From Aliitabrizicola sp031425325 (GTDB lineage Bacteria; Pseudomonadota; Alphaproteobacteria; Rhodobacterales; Rhodobacteraceae): a stretch of DNA of 10,707 nucleotides. Each line of letters begins with the position of its first letter. The stretch's first letter is position 1. Positions 5,435 through 10,707 of this stretch are shown one piece after another. The notes under the pieces are model-generated. The model was not told the origin of the DNA, searched no databases, and saw only the letters and a list, made by a program, of their open reading frames with translations. The translations under genes and the position numbers were made by a program. The stretch lies in contig JANPJD010000085.1 in the NCBI GenBank assembly GCA_031425325.1, positions 1 to 10,707 of the forward strand, given 5' to 3'.

Positions 5435-6148
5435 GTGAAAACCCTGATTGTCGATACAACTGAGGGTGTAACGATGATTGGCGGGGCACCTTTCCCCAAA
5501 GGATTGTTTCGAGATTCGCTGGTTCGCGCGCCGGTTGTCGTAGCGGCGGATGGTGGGGCAGATCGGGCGCTCGCGGCGGGCATCATGCCCGATGCGGTCA
5601 TTGGCGACTTCGACTCGATTACCGAAGCCGCCCGACAGGTGATTCCCGCCGCGCGGCTTCATCCGATCGCCGAGCAGGACACGACCGACTTCGACAAGGC
5701 CCTGCGCTCGGTGCGTGCGCCCTTCGTGCTGGCGCTCGGGTTCGCCGGGGCGCGGATCGACCACGCGCTCGCGGTCTTCAACGCGCTCTTGCGCCATCAC
5801 TCCCGGCCCTGCGTGATCATGTCGGCCGAGGATGCGGTTTTCCTCGCGCCACGCGATGTTGTACTGCGCTTGCCAGTGGGCGAGCGGTTGTCGTTGTTCC
5901 CGATGGGGCCGGTGCGCGGCGAGAGCCGGGGTCTGCGCTGGCCAATCGGCGGGATCGACTTTGCCCCCGAAAGCCGGATCGGCACCTCGAACGAGGTTGC
6001 GGCGCCCGAAGTGCATTTGACCTTCGATGCGCCCCGGATGCTGGTGATCCTGCCCCGGCAGCGGCTCGATGCCGTCCTCAGTGCACTGGTGCCTGCATGG
6101 CAGCCGCCGCGCGGCGGGCGCGGGCGCCGATCCGTTCGCGGTGGATGA
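5435..6148 (+). CDS. thiN: thiamine pyrophosphokinase (thiamine diphosphokinase)
   Basis: The enzyme transfers pyrophosphate from ATP to thiamine, making the cofactor thiamine pyrophosphate from salvaged thiamine. Family motifs, counted from a GTG start at 5435 (237 residues), are AADGGADRAL (37-46), VIGDFDSI (55-62), QDTTDFDKAL (81-90) and LGFAGARIDHALAVFNALL (101-119), followed by a C-terminal half with LSLFP (152-156), LRWPI (167-171) and GTSNEV (183-188). The start is uncertain. GTG 5435 gives KTLIVDTTEGVT, similar to what I recall of relatives. ATG 5378 has a GGGGG seven bases upstream but adds 19 residues using codons rare here (AGA, TTA, AGT, GGA). ATG 5474 also has an upstream GAGGG. 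The last 16 residues form an arginine/glycine-rich tail overlapping the convergent EamA gene by 71 bases. No TPP riboswitch is visible. Confidence 0.9.
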   Translation: MKTLIVDTTEGVTMIGGAPFPKGLFRDSLVRAPVVVAADGGADRALAAGIMPDAVIGDFDSITEAARQVIPAARLHPIAEQDTTDFDKALRSVRAPFVLALGFAGARIDHALAVFNALLRHHSRPCVIMSAEDAVFLAPRDVVLRLPVGERLSLFPMGPVRGESRGLRWPIGGIDFAPESRIGTSNEVAAPEVHLTFDAPRMLVILPRQRLDAVLSALVPAWQPPRGGRGRRSVRGG

Positions 6149-7010
6149 TGTAAAGGCCCGAGGCGACGATGACCCCGATCCCGGCCCAGGTCATCGCGTT
6201 TGGAAAATCGCCGAACACGAGGTAGCCCAGCCCGACCGCCGCCACGATCTCGAGGTAGTGGAGGGGCGCCAGCGTGGCCGAGGGCGCGAACTTGAGCGCA
6301 TAGGTCATGCAGATGTGGCTGATCGCAGCCCAGGCGCCGACGCCCGCCAGCCACAGCCAGGCCAGCCCCTCGGGGGTCACTGGATCGAACTGGCGAAGCC
6401 CGCTGCCCTCGGCCAGCCACAGGATCGGCACGCAGATCGCCGCCCCGATGATCGAGGTATGGGCCTGCATCGTTACCGGATGCACGTCGCTTGAAAGGTG
6501 GCGCGTGACCAGCATGTAGAAGGCAAAGAAGAACGCCGTCCCAAGCGGCCAGAGTGCCACCGCGCCGAACACGGCAAGCGACGGCTGGATCACAAGAAGC
6601 GCCCCGCAGAAGCCGACCGCGCAGGCGGCGATGCGCCGGGGGCCGACTTCGTCGCCGAACAGGATGCGCCCCAGGATCAAGAGCACGAACGGCTCGACGA
6701 AGGCGATGGCGAGCGCGTCCGCGATCGGCATGACCTCGATCGCCGCGACGAAGCTGAAGGTCGACAGGATCAGGAACACCGCGCGCAGCACAAGAAGCCC
6801 AAAGGCCTGCGTGCTGACCCGCCACGCGAGGCCCATCGCCAGCACCGCCGGGATCATCAGAAGGCCCTGCCCGACAAAGCGCGCCGCCGTGATCTGCGCG
6901 ACCGGGATCGTCGCCGCCGCGAGTTTCGCGGCGACGTCCAGAAGCGGTGCGAGCAGACAGAAGACCAGCATCAGGACGACGCCGGGCAGGATGCGGTCGG
7001 GGGGTCTCAT
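6078..7010 (-). CDS. EamA-domain DMT-superfamily transporter
   Basis: This is a 310-residue cytoplasmic-membrane protein of the drug/metabolite transporter superfamily, whose members usually export amino acids, metabolites or drugs; the substrate cannot be read from sequence. It has about ten hydrophobic segments in two EamA repeats, roughly residues 10-142 and 150-290. Each repeat ends in the typical pattern of a proline- or glutamate-containing helix, a short loop with FGDE (118-121) or FGDF (266-269), and a final helix (RRIAACAVGFCGALLVIQP; WAGIGVIVASGLYII). The tail (291-310) is basic and Ala-rich. The ATG at 7010 has GAAGG only one base upstream, so the start is less certain than the frame; the next in-frame ATG is residue 14. 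It lies 41 bases after the AI-2E gene, probably in one transcript, and converges on and overlaps the thiamine pyrophosphokinase gene. Confidence 0.9.
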   Translation of the reverse strand: MRPPDRILPGVVLMLVFCLLAPLLDVAAKLAAATIPVAQITAARFVGQGLLMIPAVLAMGLAWRVSTQAFGLLVLRAVFLILSTFSFVAAIEVMPIADALAIAFVEPFVLLILGRILFGDEVGPRRIAACAVGFCGALLVIQPSLAVFGAVALWPLGTAFFFAFYMLVTRHLSSDVHPVTMQAHTSIIGAAICVPILWLAEGSGLRQFDPVTPEGLAWLWLAGVGAWAAISHICMTYALKFAPSATLAPLHYLEIVAAVGLGYLVFGDFPNAMTWAGIGVIVASGLYIIHRERIGARARRAAAAMQAPVH

Positions 7011-7024
7011 GCCTTCGGCCTATC

Positions 7025-7041
7025 CGCCCGGCGGTCGGGCG
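7025..7041. other. small hairpin between the AI-2E and EamA genes
   Basis: CGCCCG (7025-7030) and CGGGCG (7036-7041) form a perfect 6-base stem with a 5-base loop in the 41-base gap. No T-run follows. It could dampen or separate expression of the downstream gene, or be chance in GC-rich DNA. Confidence 0.3.
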
Positions 7042-7051
7042 TCCAGCCCGC

Positions 7052-8071
7052 TCAGGCGACGGCCCGCCGGGACGCGGCGGGCTCGCGTTCCAGGTAGTCG
7101 CGGCGGTAGGTCTGGTTGACCAGCGTCATTCCCAGCGCGGTCAGCGGGCTGGCGAGCATCAGGCCGCCCAGCCCAAACAGCACCCCGAACAGAAGCTGCA
7201 TTCCGATCAGAAGGGCAGGCGGCAGAGACACCTGATCCTGCTGGATCATCGGCGTGATGAGATACGTCTCGAGGCTTTGCACGACAAGGAAGACCCCGAG
7301 CGTCAGAAGCACCGCCGTCCCGCCTGTCGTCGAGGCGAGCAGCAGCGCAGGGATGGCCGCAATGATCGGCCCGATGTTGGGAATGAAGGCGAAGATGCCG
7401 GCGATCAGGCCGAGCAGCAAGGCAAGCGGCACCCCGACCAGCCACAGCCCGAGGCCGGTCAGCACACCGACGACCGCCATCGACAAAAGCTGCGCGCCGA
7501 GCCAGCGGCGCAGCGTACTGGCGCAGCGGTCCATGACCTCGTTCCCACGCTGACGCAGCGAAGGTGCCAGCATGGCCCGCAGACCGCGGCGATAGGGGCC
7601 GGGAGAGATCGCGCCGTAGATGCCGATGATGAGCACGATCGCCAGATTGGCCAGCGACCCGAACGTGGTGGTCACGGCGGTCGCCGCCGCCGACCCGGCA
7701 CCCTCGGGCGGGCTCGCCAGCGGGTCGGCCCGGCTCAGAAGATCGTCAAGCCAGCCGATTGTCTGCACACGGGCCCGCAAGGCCTCGAATGCTGCAGGCA
7801 GGGTCTGCGCCAGCTCGTCCAGTTGCCGGGCAATCGCCGGAACGAAAAGGAGCGTGACCAGCACAAGGGTCAGAAGAATCGCCAGAAGGAACAGACCGAC
7901 ACCCCAGCCCCGGGCCAGTCCGGTGCGGTCCGAAAGCCAGTCGCCCCCGGCAGCGAGTCCGACCGCCAGCAGGGCGCCTGCGAAGATCACGAAGAAGGCC
8001 GTCGGGGCGAGGATCAGGGTTCCGACAGCGACCACCCCGAGGACGGCCAGCGAGACGTGGCTTCGGGTCAT
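7052..8071 (-). CDS. AI-2E family transporter (TqsA/PerM-like membrane protein)
   Basis: This polytopic membrane protein belongs to the family named after E. coli TqsA, which affects autoinducer-2 export. Other members act as ion antiporters or are uncharacterised, so the name does not prove a signalling role. Counted from the ATG at 8071 (339 residues), it has hydrophobic hairpins at about 7-41 and 55-78. A soluble amphipathic stretch follows (80-135; LDELAQTLPAAFEALRARV), then further membrane segments at about 140-156, 193-215, 216-247, 252-272 and 286-317. The family signatures are FIPNIGPIIAAIP (229-241) and VVQSLETYLITPMI (263-276). The start at 8071 is chosen because GGAGG lies five bases before it; an in-frame ATG at 8092 (346 residues) has no ribosome site. 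It sits 82 bases after sdaA and 41 bases before the EamA gene on the same strand. Confidence 0.91.
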   Translation of the reverse strand: MTRSHVSLAVLGVVAVGTLILAPTAFFVIFAGALLAVGLAAGGDWLSDRTGLARGWGVGLFLLAILLTLVLVTLLFVPAIARQLDELAQTLPAAFEALRARVQTIGWLDDLLSRADPLASPPEGAGSAAATAVTTTFGSLANLAIVLIIGIYGAISPGPYRRGLRAMLAPSLRQRGNEVMDRCASTLRRWLGAQLLSMAVVGVLTGLGLWLVGVPLALLLGLIAGIFAFIPNIGPIIAAIPALLLASTTGGTAVLLTLGVFLVVQSLETYLITPMIQQDQVSLPPALLIGMQLLFGVLFGLGGLMLASPLTALGMTLVNQTYRRDYLEREPAASRRAVA

Positions 8072-8076
8072 CAGGG

Positions 8077-8081
8077 CCTCC
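8077..8081 (-). promoter_or_regulatory. ribosome binding site deciding the AI-2E gene start
   Basis: GGAGG on the minus strand, five bases before the ATG at 8071. It lies inside the longer reading frame that begins at 8092, which has no comparable site. Confidence 0.65.
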
Positions 8082-8116
8082 GCGATCTGCATGAACGGTC
8101 AGGCAACGCCTCTGCC

Positions 8117-8137
8117 GCGCAGCGGGTTCCGCTGCAC
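8117..8137 (-). other. stem-loop between sdaA and the AI-2E gene
   Basis: On the minus strand GCAGCGG and CCGCTGC (bases 8135-8129 and 8125-8119) form a perfect 7-base stem around a 3-base loop, extendable by a T-G and a G-C pair. It stands about 20 bases after the sdaA stop codon. There is no T-run after it, so it may be a weak terminator, an RNA-stabilising 3' hairpin or simply a GC-rich repeat. Confidence 0.45.
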
Positions 8138-8153
8138 CGCTCACACCCGCCTG

Positions 8154-9533
8154 TCAGCAGTTCGGGACGTTGACGGCCAGGCCGCCCAGCGAGGTTTCCT
8201 TGTACTTCTCGTGCATGTCGCGGCCGGTCTGGCGCATCGTCTCGATGCAGACGTCGAGGCTGACAAGGTGGATACCGTCGCCCCGCAAGGCCAGCGAAGC
8301 TGCGGAGACGGCCTTGATCGCCCCGAGGCCGTTGCGCTCGATGCAGGGCACCTGCACCAGTCCCTTCACCGGATCGCAGGTCATGCCGAGGTGATGCTCA
8401 AGCGCGATCTCGGCCGCGTTCTCGACCTGTTCGGGCGTGCCACCCAGCACGGCGGCAAGGCCTGCCGCCCCCATCGCCGCCGCCGCCCCGACCTCGGCCT
8501 GGCAGCCGCATTCCGCGCCCGAGATCGAGGCGTTGTGCTTCACGAGGCCGCCGATCGCGGCGGCGGTCAGCAGGAACTCTCCGATCCGGGCGCGGCTTGC
8601 ACCCGGCACATGGTCGAGCCAGTAGCGGATGACGGCCGGCACGACCCCTGCGGCGCCGTTGGTGGGCGCCGTCACGACCTGCCCGCCTGCCGCATTCTCT
8701 TCATTCACGGCCATCGCATAAAGGCTCATCCAGTCGTTGATGGTGTGCGGCGGGGTCATGTTCAACCCCCGCTCGGCCATCAGCGCGTCGTGGATGCCCT
8801 TGGCCCGGCGGCGCACCTTGAGACCGCCGGGCAAGATGCCTTCGCCCTTCATGCCCCGGTCGATGCAGTCGCTCATCACCTGCCAGATGCGCGCCATGCC
8901 CGCATCGAGGTCTGCTGCCGACCGCACCGTCAGCTCGTTTGCCCGCTTCATCTGCGCGATCCCAAGGCCCGAGGTCCGCGCCATCGCCAGCATCTCGTCC
9001 GCCGTCTCGAACGGGTAGGGCACGGCGGCCCTGGCCTTTTTCTTCGCCTCGCCCGCCTCGGCTAGTTCCGCTTCGGTCAGAACGAAGCCGCCGCCGATCG
9101 AATAGTAGGTCTCGGACAGGATCACGTCGCCCTGCGCGTCGGTCGCCCTCAGGATCAGGCCGTTTGCATGGCCGGGCAGGGCCGGGCCGTAGTCGAACGA
9201 CAGGTCCACGGCCGGATCGAAGCGCAGCGGCGGCAGGCCGGGCGGGTGGATCACATGGCTCTGCCGGATGTCGGTCAGGACCGCCTCGGCCTTTACCGCG
9301 TCATAGGTCGCAGGCTCGAACCCCGCGAGGCCAAGGATCGTCGCCCGGTCTGTCGCATGTCCCACCCCCGTGAAGGCGAGCGAGCCGTGCAGGCTGGCGC
9401 GAAGCCCCGCCGGGTGAAAGGGGCTCGCCCGCAGGGTCTCGAGAAACTGCGAGGCGGCCAGCATCGGACCCATCGTGTGCGACGAAGAGGGCCCGACCCC
9501 CACCTTGAACATGTCGAAGACCGAGAGGAACAT
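8154..9533 (-). CDS. sdaA: L-serine ammonia-lyase (iron-sulfur L-serine dehydratase), single-chain type
   Basis: The enzyme deaminates L-serine to pyruvate and ammonia using a [4Fe-4S] cluster. The 459-residue product carries both the beta-type N-terminal domain (SVFDMFKVGVGPSSSHTMGP, 4-23, with the SSSHT motif) and the alpha-type catalytic domain (from about 185). The latter includes TAPTNGAAGVVPA (288-300), KHNASISGAECGCQAEVG (332-349) and MTCDPVKGLVQVPCIERN (384-401). By comparison with the Legionella enzyme, C344, C386 and C397 would be cluster ligands. The very last residue, C459 in NVPNC, is equivalent to its C-terminal tail cysteine that occupies the active site as the fourth ligand (established for that family, inferred here). 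GAAAGG lies about eight bases before the ATG. The gene is divergent from rpiA and heads a minus-strand run with two transporter genes; export of an amino acid or by-product is possible but unproven. Confidence 0.97.
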   Translation of the reverse strand: MFLSVFDMFKVGVGPSSSHTMGPMLAASQFLETLRASPFHPAGLRASLHGSLAFTGVGHATDRATILGLAGFEPATYDAVKAEAVLTDIRQSHVIHPPGLPPLRFDPAVDLSFDYGPALPGHANGLILRATDAQGDVILSETYYSIGGGFVLTEAELAEAGEAKKKARAAVPYPFETADEMLAMARTSGLGIAQMKRANELTVRSAADLDAGMARIWQVMSDCIDRGMKGEGILPGGLKVRRRAKGIHDALMAERGLNMTPPHTINDWMSLYAMAVNEENAAGGQVVTAPTNGAAGVVPAVIRYWLDHVPGASRARIGEFLLTAAAIGGLVKHNASISGAECGCQAEVGAAAAMGAAGLAAVLGGTPEQVENAAEIALEHHLGMTCDPVKGLVQVPCIERNGLGAIKAVSAASLALRGDGIHLVSLDVCIETMRQTGRDMHEKYKETSLGGLAVNVPNC

Positions 9534-9585
9534 CGGCAGTGCCTTTCAGGGACCGTGACGGACGATCATGCCGATCACCGCCGCC

Positions 9586-9614
9586 ATTATCGGACTCGCG
9601 ACGACCTTTGCCAC
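9586..9614 (-). promoter_or_regulatory. candidate sdaA promoter
   Basis: On the minus strand GTGGCA (9614-9609, four of six bases) and GATAAT (9591-9586, five of six) are exactly 17 bases apart. The start site would be near 9579, about 45 bases before the sdaA ATG. This is among the best hexamer pairs in the window. Confidence 0.45.
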
Positions 9615-9658
9615 CGCGAAAGCGACTTTGATCTACGGGTACCGCAAGGCCCCGCGCG

Positions 9659-9673
9659 GCAGCACATTGCTGC
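9659..9673. repeat. short inverted repeat in the sdaA/rpiA region
   Basis: GCAGCA (9659-9664) and TGCTGC (9668-9673) are perfect inverted arms around CAT. It lies between the two divergent candidate promoters and upstream of the rpiA -10. No specific factor is suggested. Confidence 0.4.
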
Positions 9674-9707
9674 GTCGTTCCCCCTCGCCCGTGCCGATGG
9701 GAGCGCC

Positions 9708-9713
9708 TATAAG
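9708..9713 (+). promoter_or_regulatory. candidate rpiA -10 element
   Basis: TATAAG matches five of six -10 bases and would start transcription near 9720, about 18 bases before the rpiA ATG. No good -35 lies 16-18 bases upstream (the region is C-rich), so the promoter, if real, may need an activator. Confidence 0.33.
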
Positions 9714-9737
9714 CGATGCGAGTTCAGGGAGACCCCG

Positions 9738-10526
9738 ATGCCGCCAGTCCTTTCGCCGACCGATGCCGCGAAGTACGTGGCCGCGCGGCGAGCCTCGCTC
9801 TTTGTCGAAAGCGGGATGCGGGTTGGCCTTGGCACCGGCTCAACCGCCGCGTGGCTGGTTCGGTGCCTTGGGCGGCGCGTCCGCGACGAGGGGCTGCGCC
9901 TGACCTGTGTCGCCACATCCGAGCAGACCGCCCGGCTCGCGGCCGAGGTCGGTATTGCCGTCGTCGGGCTGGACGAGGCTGGGCAACTGGACCTGACGAT
10001 CGACGGCGCGGACGAGGTCGACGACCGGCTCGACCTCATCAAGGGGGGCGGTGCCGCTTTGTTGCGCGAGAAGATCGTGGCCGCTGCGTCGGACCGCATG
10101 ATCGTGATCGCCGATGTCGCCAAGCAGGTGAGCGCCCTCGGGGCCTTCCCGCTTCCGGTCGAGGTCGTCCCGTTCGGCTGGCGCACCACGCGCCGCATGA
10201 TCGAGGACGTCCTTGGCCAGCACGAGGTCGCGCGCCGCAATGTGACAGAGCGGATGAGGGGCGAGAGCCTGCTGCTTACCGATCAAGGCAACCACATCCT
10301 CGATCTTCACCTCGGCCGGATCGCGGACGCGGCGCGGCTGGGACCGGCCTTGAACCAGATTCCGGGCGTCGTGGAGAACGGCCTTTTCATCGGCATCTGC
10401 GATACGCTCGTGGTCGGACATCCCGACGGCCATGTCACGATCCGCGACCGGACAGGCTTGGCCCAGATCACCGAGCAGATCACCATCGACCCCGCCGATA
10501 TCGGACTGACGGAGCAGCGCGGATGA
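9738..10526 (+). CDS. rpiA: ribose-5-phosphate isomerase A
   Basis: RpiA interconverts ribose 5-phosphate and ribulose 5-phosphate in the non-oxidative pentose phosphate (and, where present, Calvin) pathway, in the cytoplasm. The 262-residue product carries VGLGTGSTAAW (29-39), the phosphate-binding loop, DLTIDGADEVD (85-95) with D89 and D92, and IKGGGAALLREKIVA (101-115) with K102 and the catalytic base E111. These align with E. coli D81, D84, K94 and E103 at a constant offset of eight. QIPGVVENGLFIG (207-219) is also typical. The ATG at 9738 has GGGAG six bases upstream; the longer open frame reaching back to 9168 is antisense to sdaA. The stop overlaps the gor start by four bases (ATGA), indicating translational coupling. 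No frameshift or missing catalytic residue is seen. Confidence 0.97.
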   Translation: MPPVLSPTDAAKYVAARRASLFVESGMRVGLGTGSTAAWLVRCLGRRVRDEGLRLTCVATSEQTARLAAEVGIAVVGLDEAGQLDLTIDGADEVDDRLDLIKGGGAALLREKIVAAASDRMIVIADVAKQVSALGAFPLPVEVVPFGWRTTRRMIEDVLGQHEVARRNVTERMRGESLLLTDQGNHILDLHLGRIADAARLGPALNQIPGVVENGLFIGICDTLVVGHPDGHVTIRDRTGLAQITEQITIDPADIGLTEQRG

Positions 10527-10707
10527 GCGACGTGTTCGACTACGATCTTTTCGTGATCGGCGGCGGATCGGGCGGCGTCCGGGCCGCGCGGATCGCTGCA
10601 GCCGAGGGCGGCGCGCGCGTGGGCCTTGCCGAAGAGGACCGGATGGGCGGCACCTGTGTCATCCGGGGCTGCGTGCCGAAGAAGATCATGGTGTTCGCTT
10701 CGGGCTA
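10523..10707 (+). CDS. gor: glutathione-disulfide reductase, N-terminal 61 residues, cut by window edge
   Basis: Glutathione reductase uses NADPH and FAD to regenerate reduced glutathione. The visible part has the FAD-binding fold start DYDLFVIGGGSGGVRAARIAA (from residue 6) with the GxGxxG loop, a glutamate at the end of the second strand (LAEED, 35-39), and the redox-active disulfide motif MGGTCVIRGCVPKK (41-54) with C45 and C50. The spacing and the GCVPKK sequence separate it from thioredoxin reductase. Related pyridine nucleotide-disulfide oxidoreductases (dihydrolipoamide dehydrogenase, mercuric reductase) typically have GGTCLNxGCxPSK-type motifs; VIRGCVPKK favours glutathione reductase. 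The full family length is about 450 residues, so the NADPH and dimer domains lie beyond the window. The ATG overlaps the rpiA stop by four bases, and GGAGC seven bases upstream, inside rpiA, serves as a ribosome site. Confidence 0.94.
   Translation, partial: MSDVFDYDLFVIGGGSGGVRAARIAAAEGGARVGLAEEDRMGGTCVIRGCVPKKIMVFASG

Noticed and set aside
5420..5440. CtrA-type site in the divergent region near 5411-5425 (TTAATTGGTAAC).
   Set aside because: The TTAA-N7-TTAA spacing is not met; the match is only A+T-rich sequence.
5297..5480. TPP riboswitch upstream of thiamine pyrophosphokinase, prompted by CTGAGG near 5459.
   Set aside because: The match lies within the coding frame, lacks the CTGAGA core, and no partner helices of the thi-box are present.
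7052..8071. Evidence for quorum signalling (autoinducer-2 export).
   Set aside because: The family name comes from one E. coli member; no luxS-like or signalling gene is nearby, so function is left open.
6947..9065. Two long plus-strand frames (6947-8173 and 7620-9065) opposite the AI-2E and sdaA genes.
   Set aside because: Their products are Arg/Gln/Pro-rich shadows of well supported genes on the other strand.
9627..9640. FNR/CRP-type site (TTGAT half-site) between sdaA and rpiA.
   Set aside because: Only one half-site is present; the expected ATCAA half after four bases is GGGTA.

Overview
The window is about 10.7 kb of GC-rich, gene-dense chromosome from an alphaproteobacterium, most likely of the Rhodobacterales (Rhodobacter/Paracoccus-like). 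The basis is the GC-rich third codon positions, the secG-pyrG pair, purA followed by a small DUF2842 membrane protein, the rpiA-gor overlap, and a large modular protein that resembles an uncharacterised family I associate with Rhodobacteraceae (recalled, not searched). There is no sign of phage, insertion sequence, CRISPR array or tRNA/rRNA gene. No stretch of 300 bases or more lacks a gene; the longest gaps are about 150-205 bases and are promoter regions.

Layout. Bases 1-1472 (minus strand): secG, then the 5' part of pyrG, which runs off the left edge. Bases 1473-1641: a divergent promoter region packed with inverted repeats. Bases 1642-3187 (plus): purA and a DUF2842 gene, probably one operon. 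Bases 3197-5296 (minus): a 699-residue protein of unknown function, with conserved ends and a long acidic, Ala/Pro/Glu-rich middle. Bases 5297-5434: a second divergent promoter region, richer in A+T and holding a 10-base direct repeat. Bases 5435-6148 (plus): thiamine pyrophosphokinase, whose 3' end overlaps a convergent gene by 71 bases. Bases 6078-9533 (minus, read right to left): sdaA (L-serine dehydratase), an AI-2E family membrane protein and an EamA/DMT family exporter-like protein. Bases 9534-9737: a third divergent promoter region. Bases 9738-10707 (plus): rpiA, then gor, cut by the right edge.

Function. Most of this is housekeeping: CTP synthesis (pyrG), AMP synthesis (purA), protein export (secG), thiamine pyrophosphate formation (thiN), serine breakdown to pyruvate (sdaA), the non-oxidative pentose phosphate step (rpiA) and glutathione recycling (gor). 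Translational coupling of rpiA and gor puts a sugar-phosphate enzyme and an NADPH-using redox enzyme in one transcript. The two transporters downstream of sdaA have unknown substrates; an amino-acid or metabolite export role is possible but only inferred from position.

I found no clear new defence, mobile or RNA system. The items most worth following are the modular unknown protein (possible winged-helix C-terminus and repeated short DFAxL-type motifs) and the clustered inverted repeats in the secG/purA promoter region.
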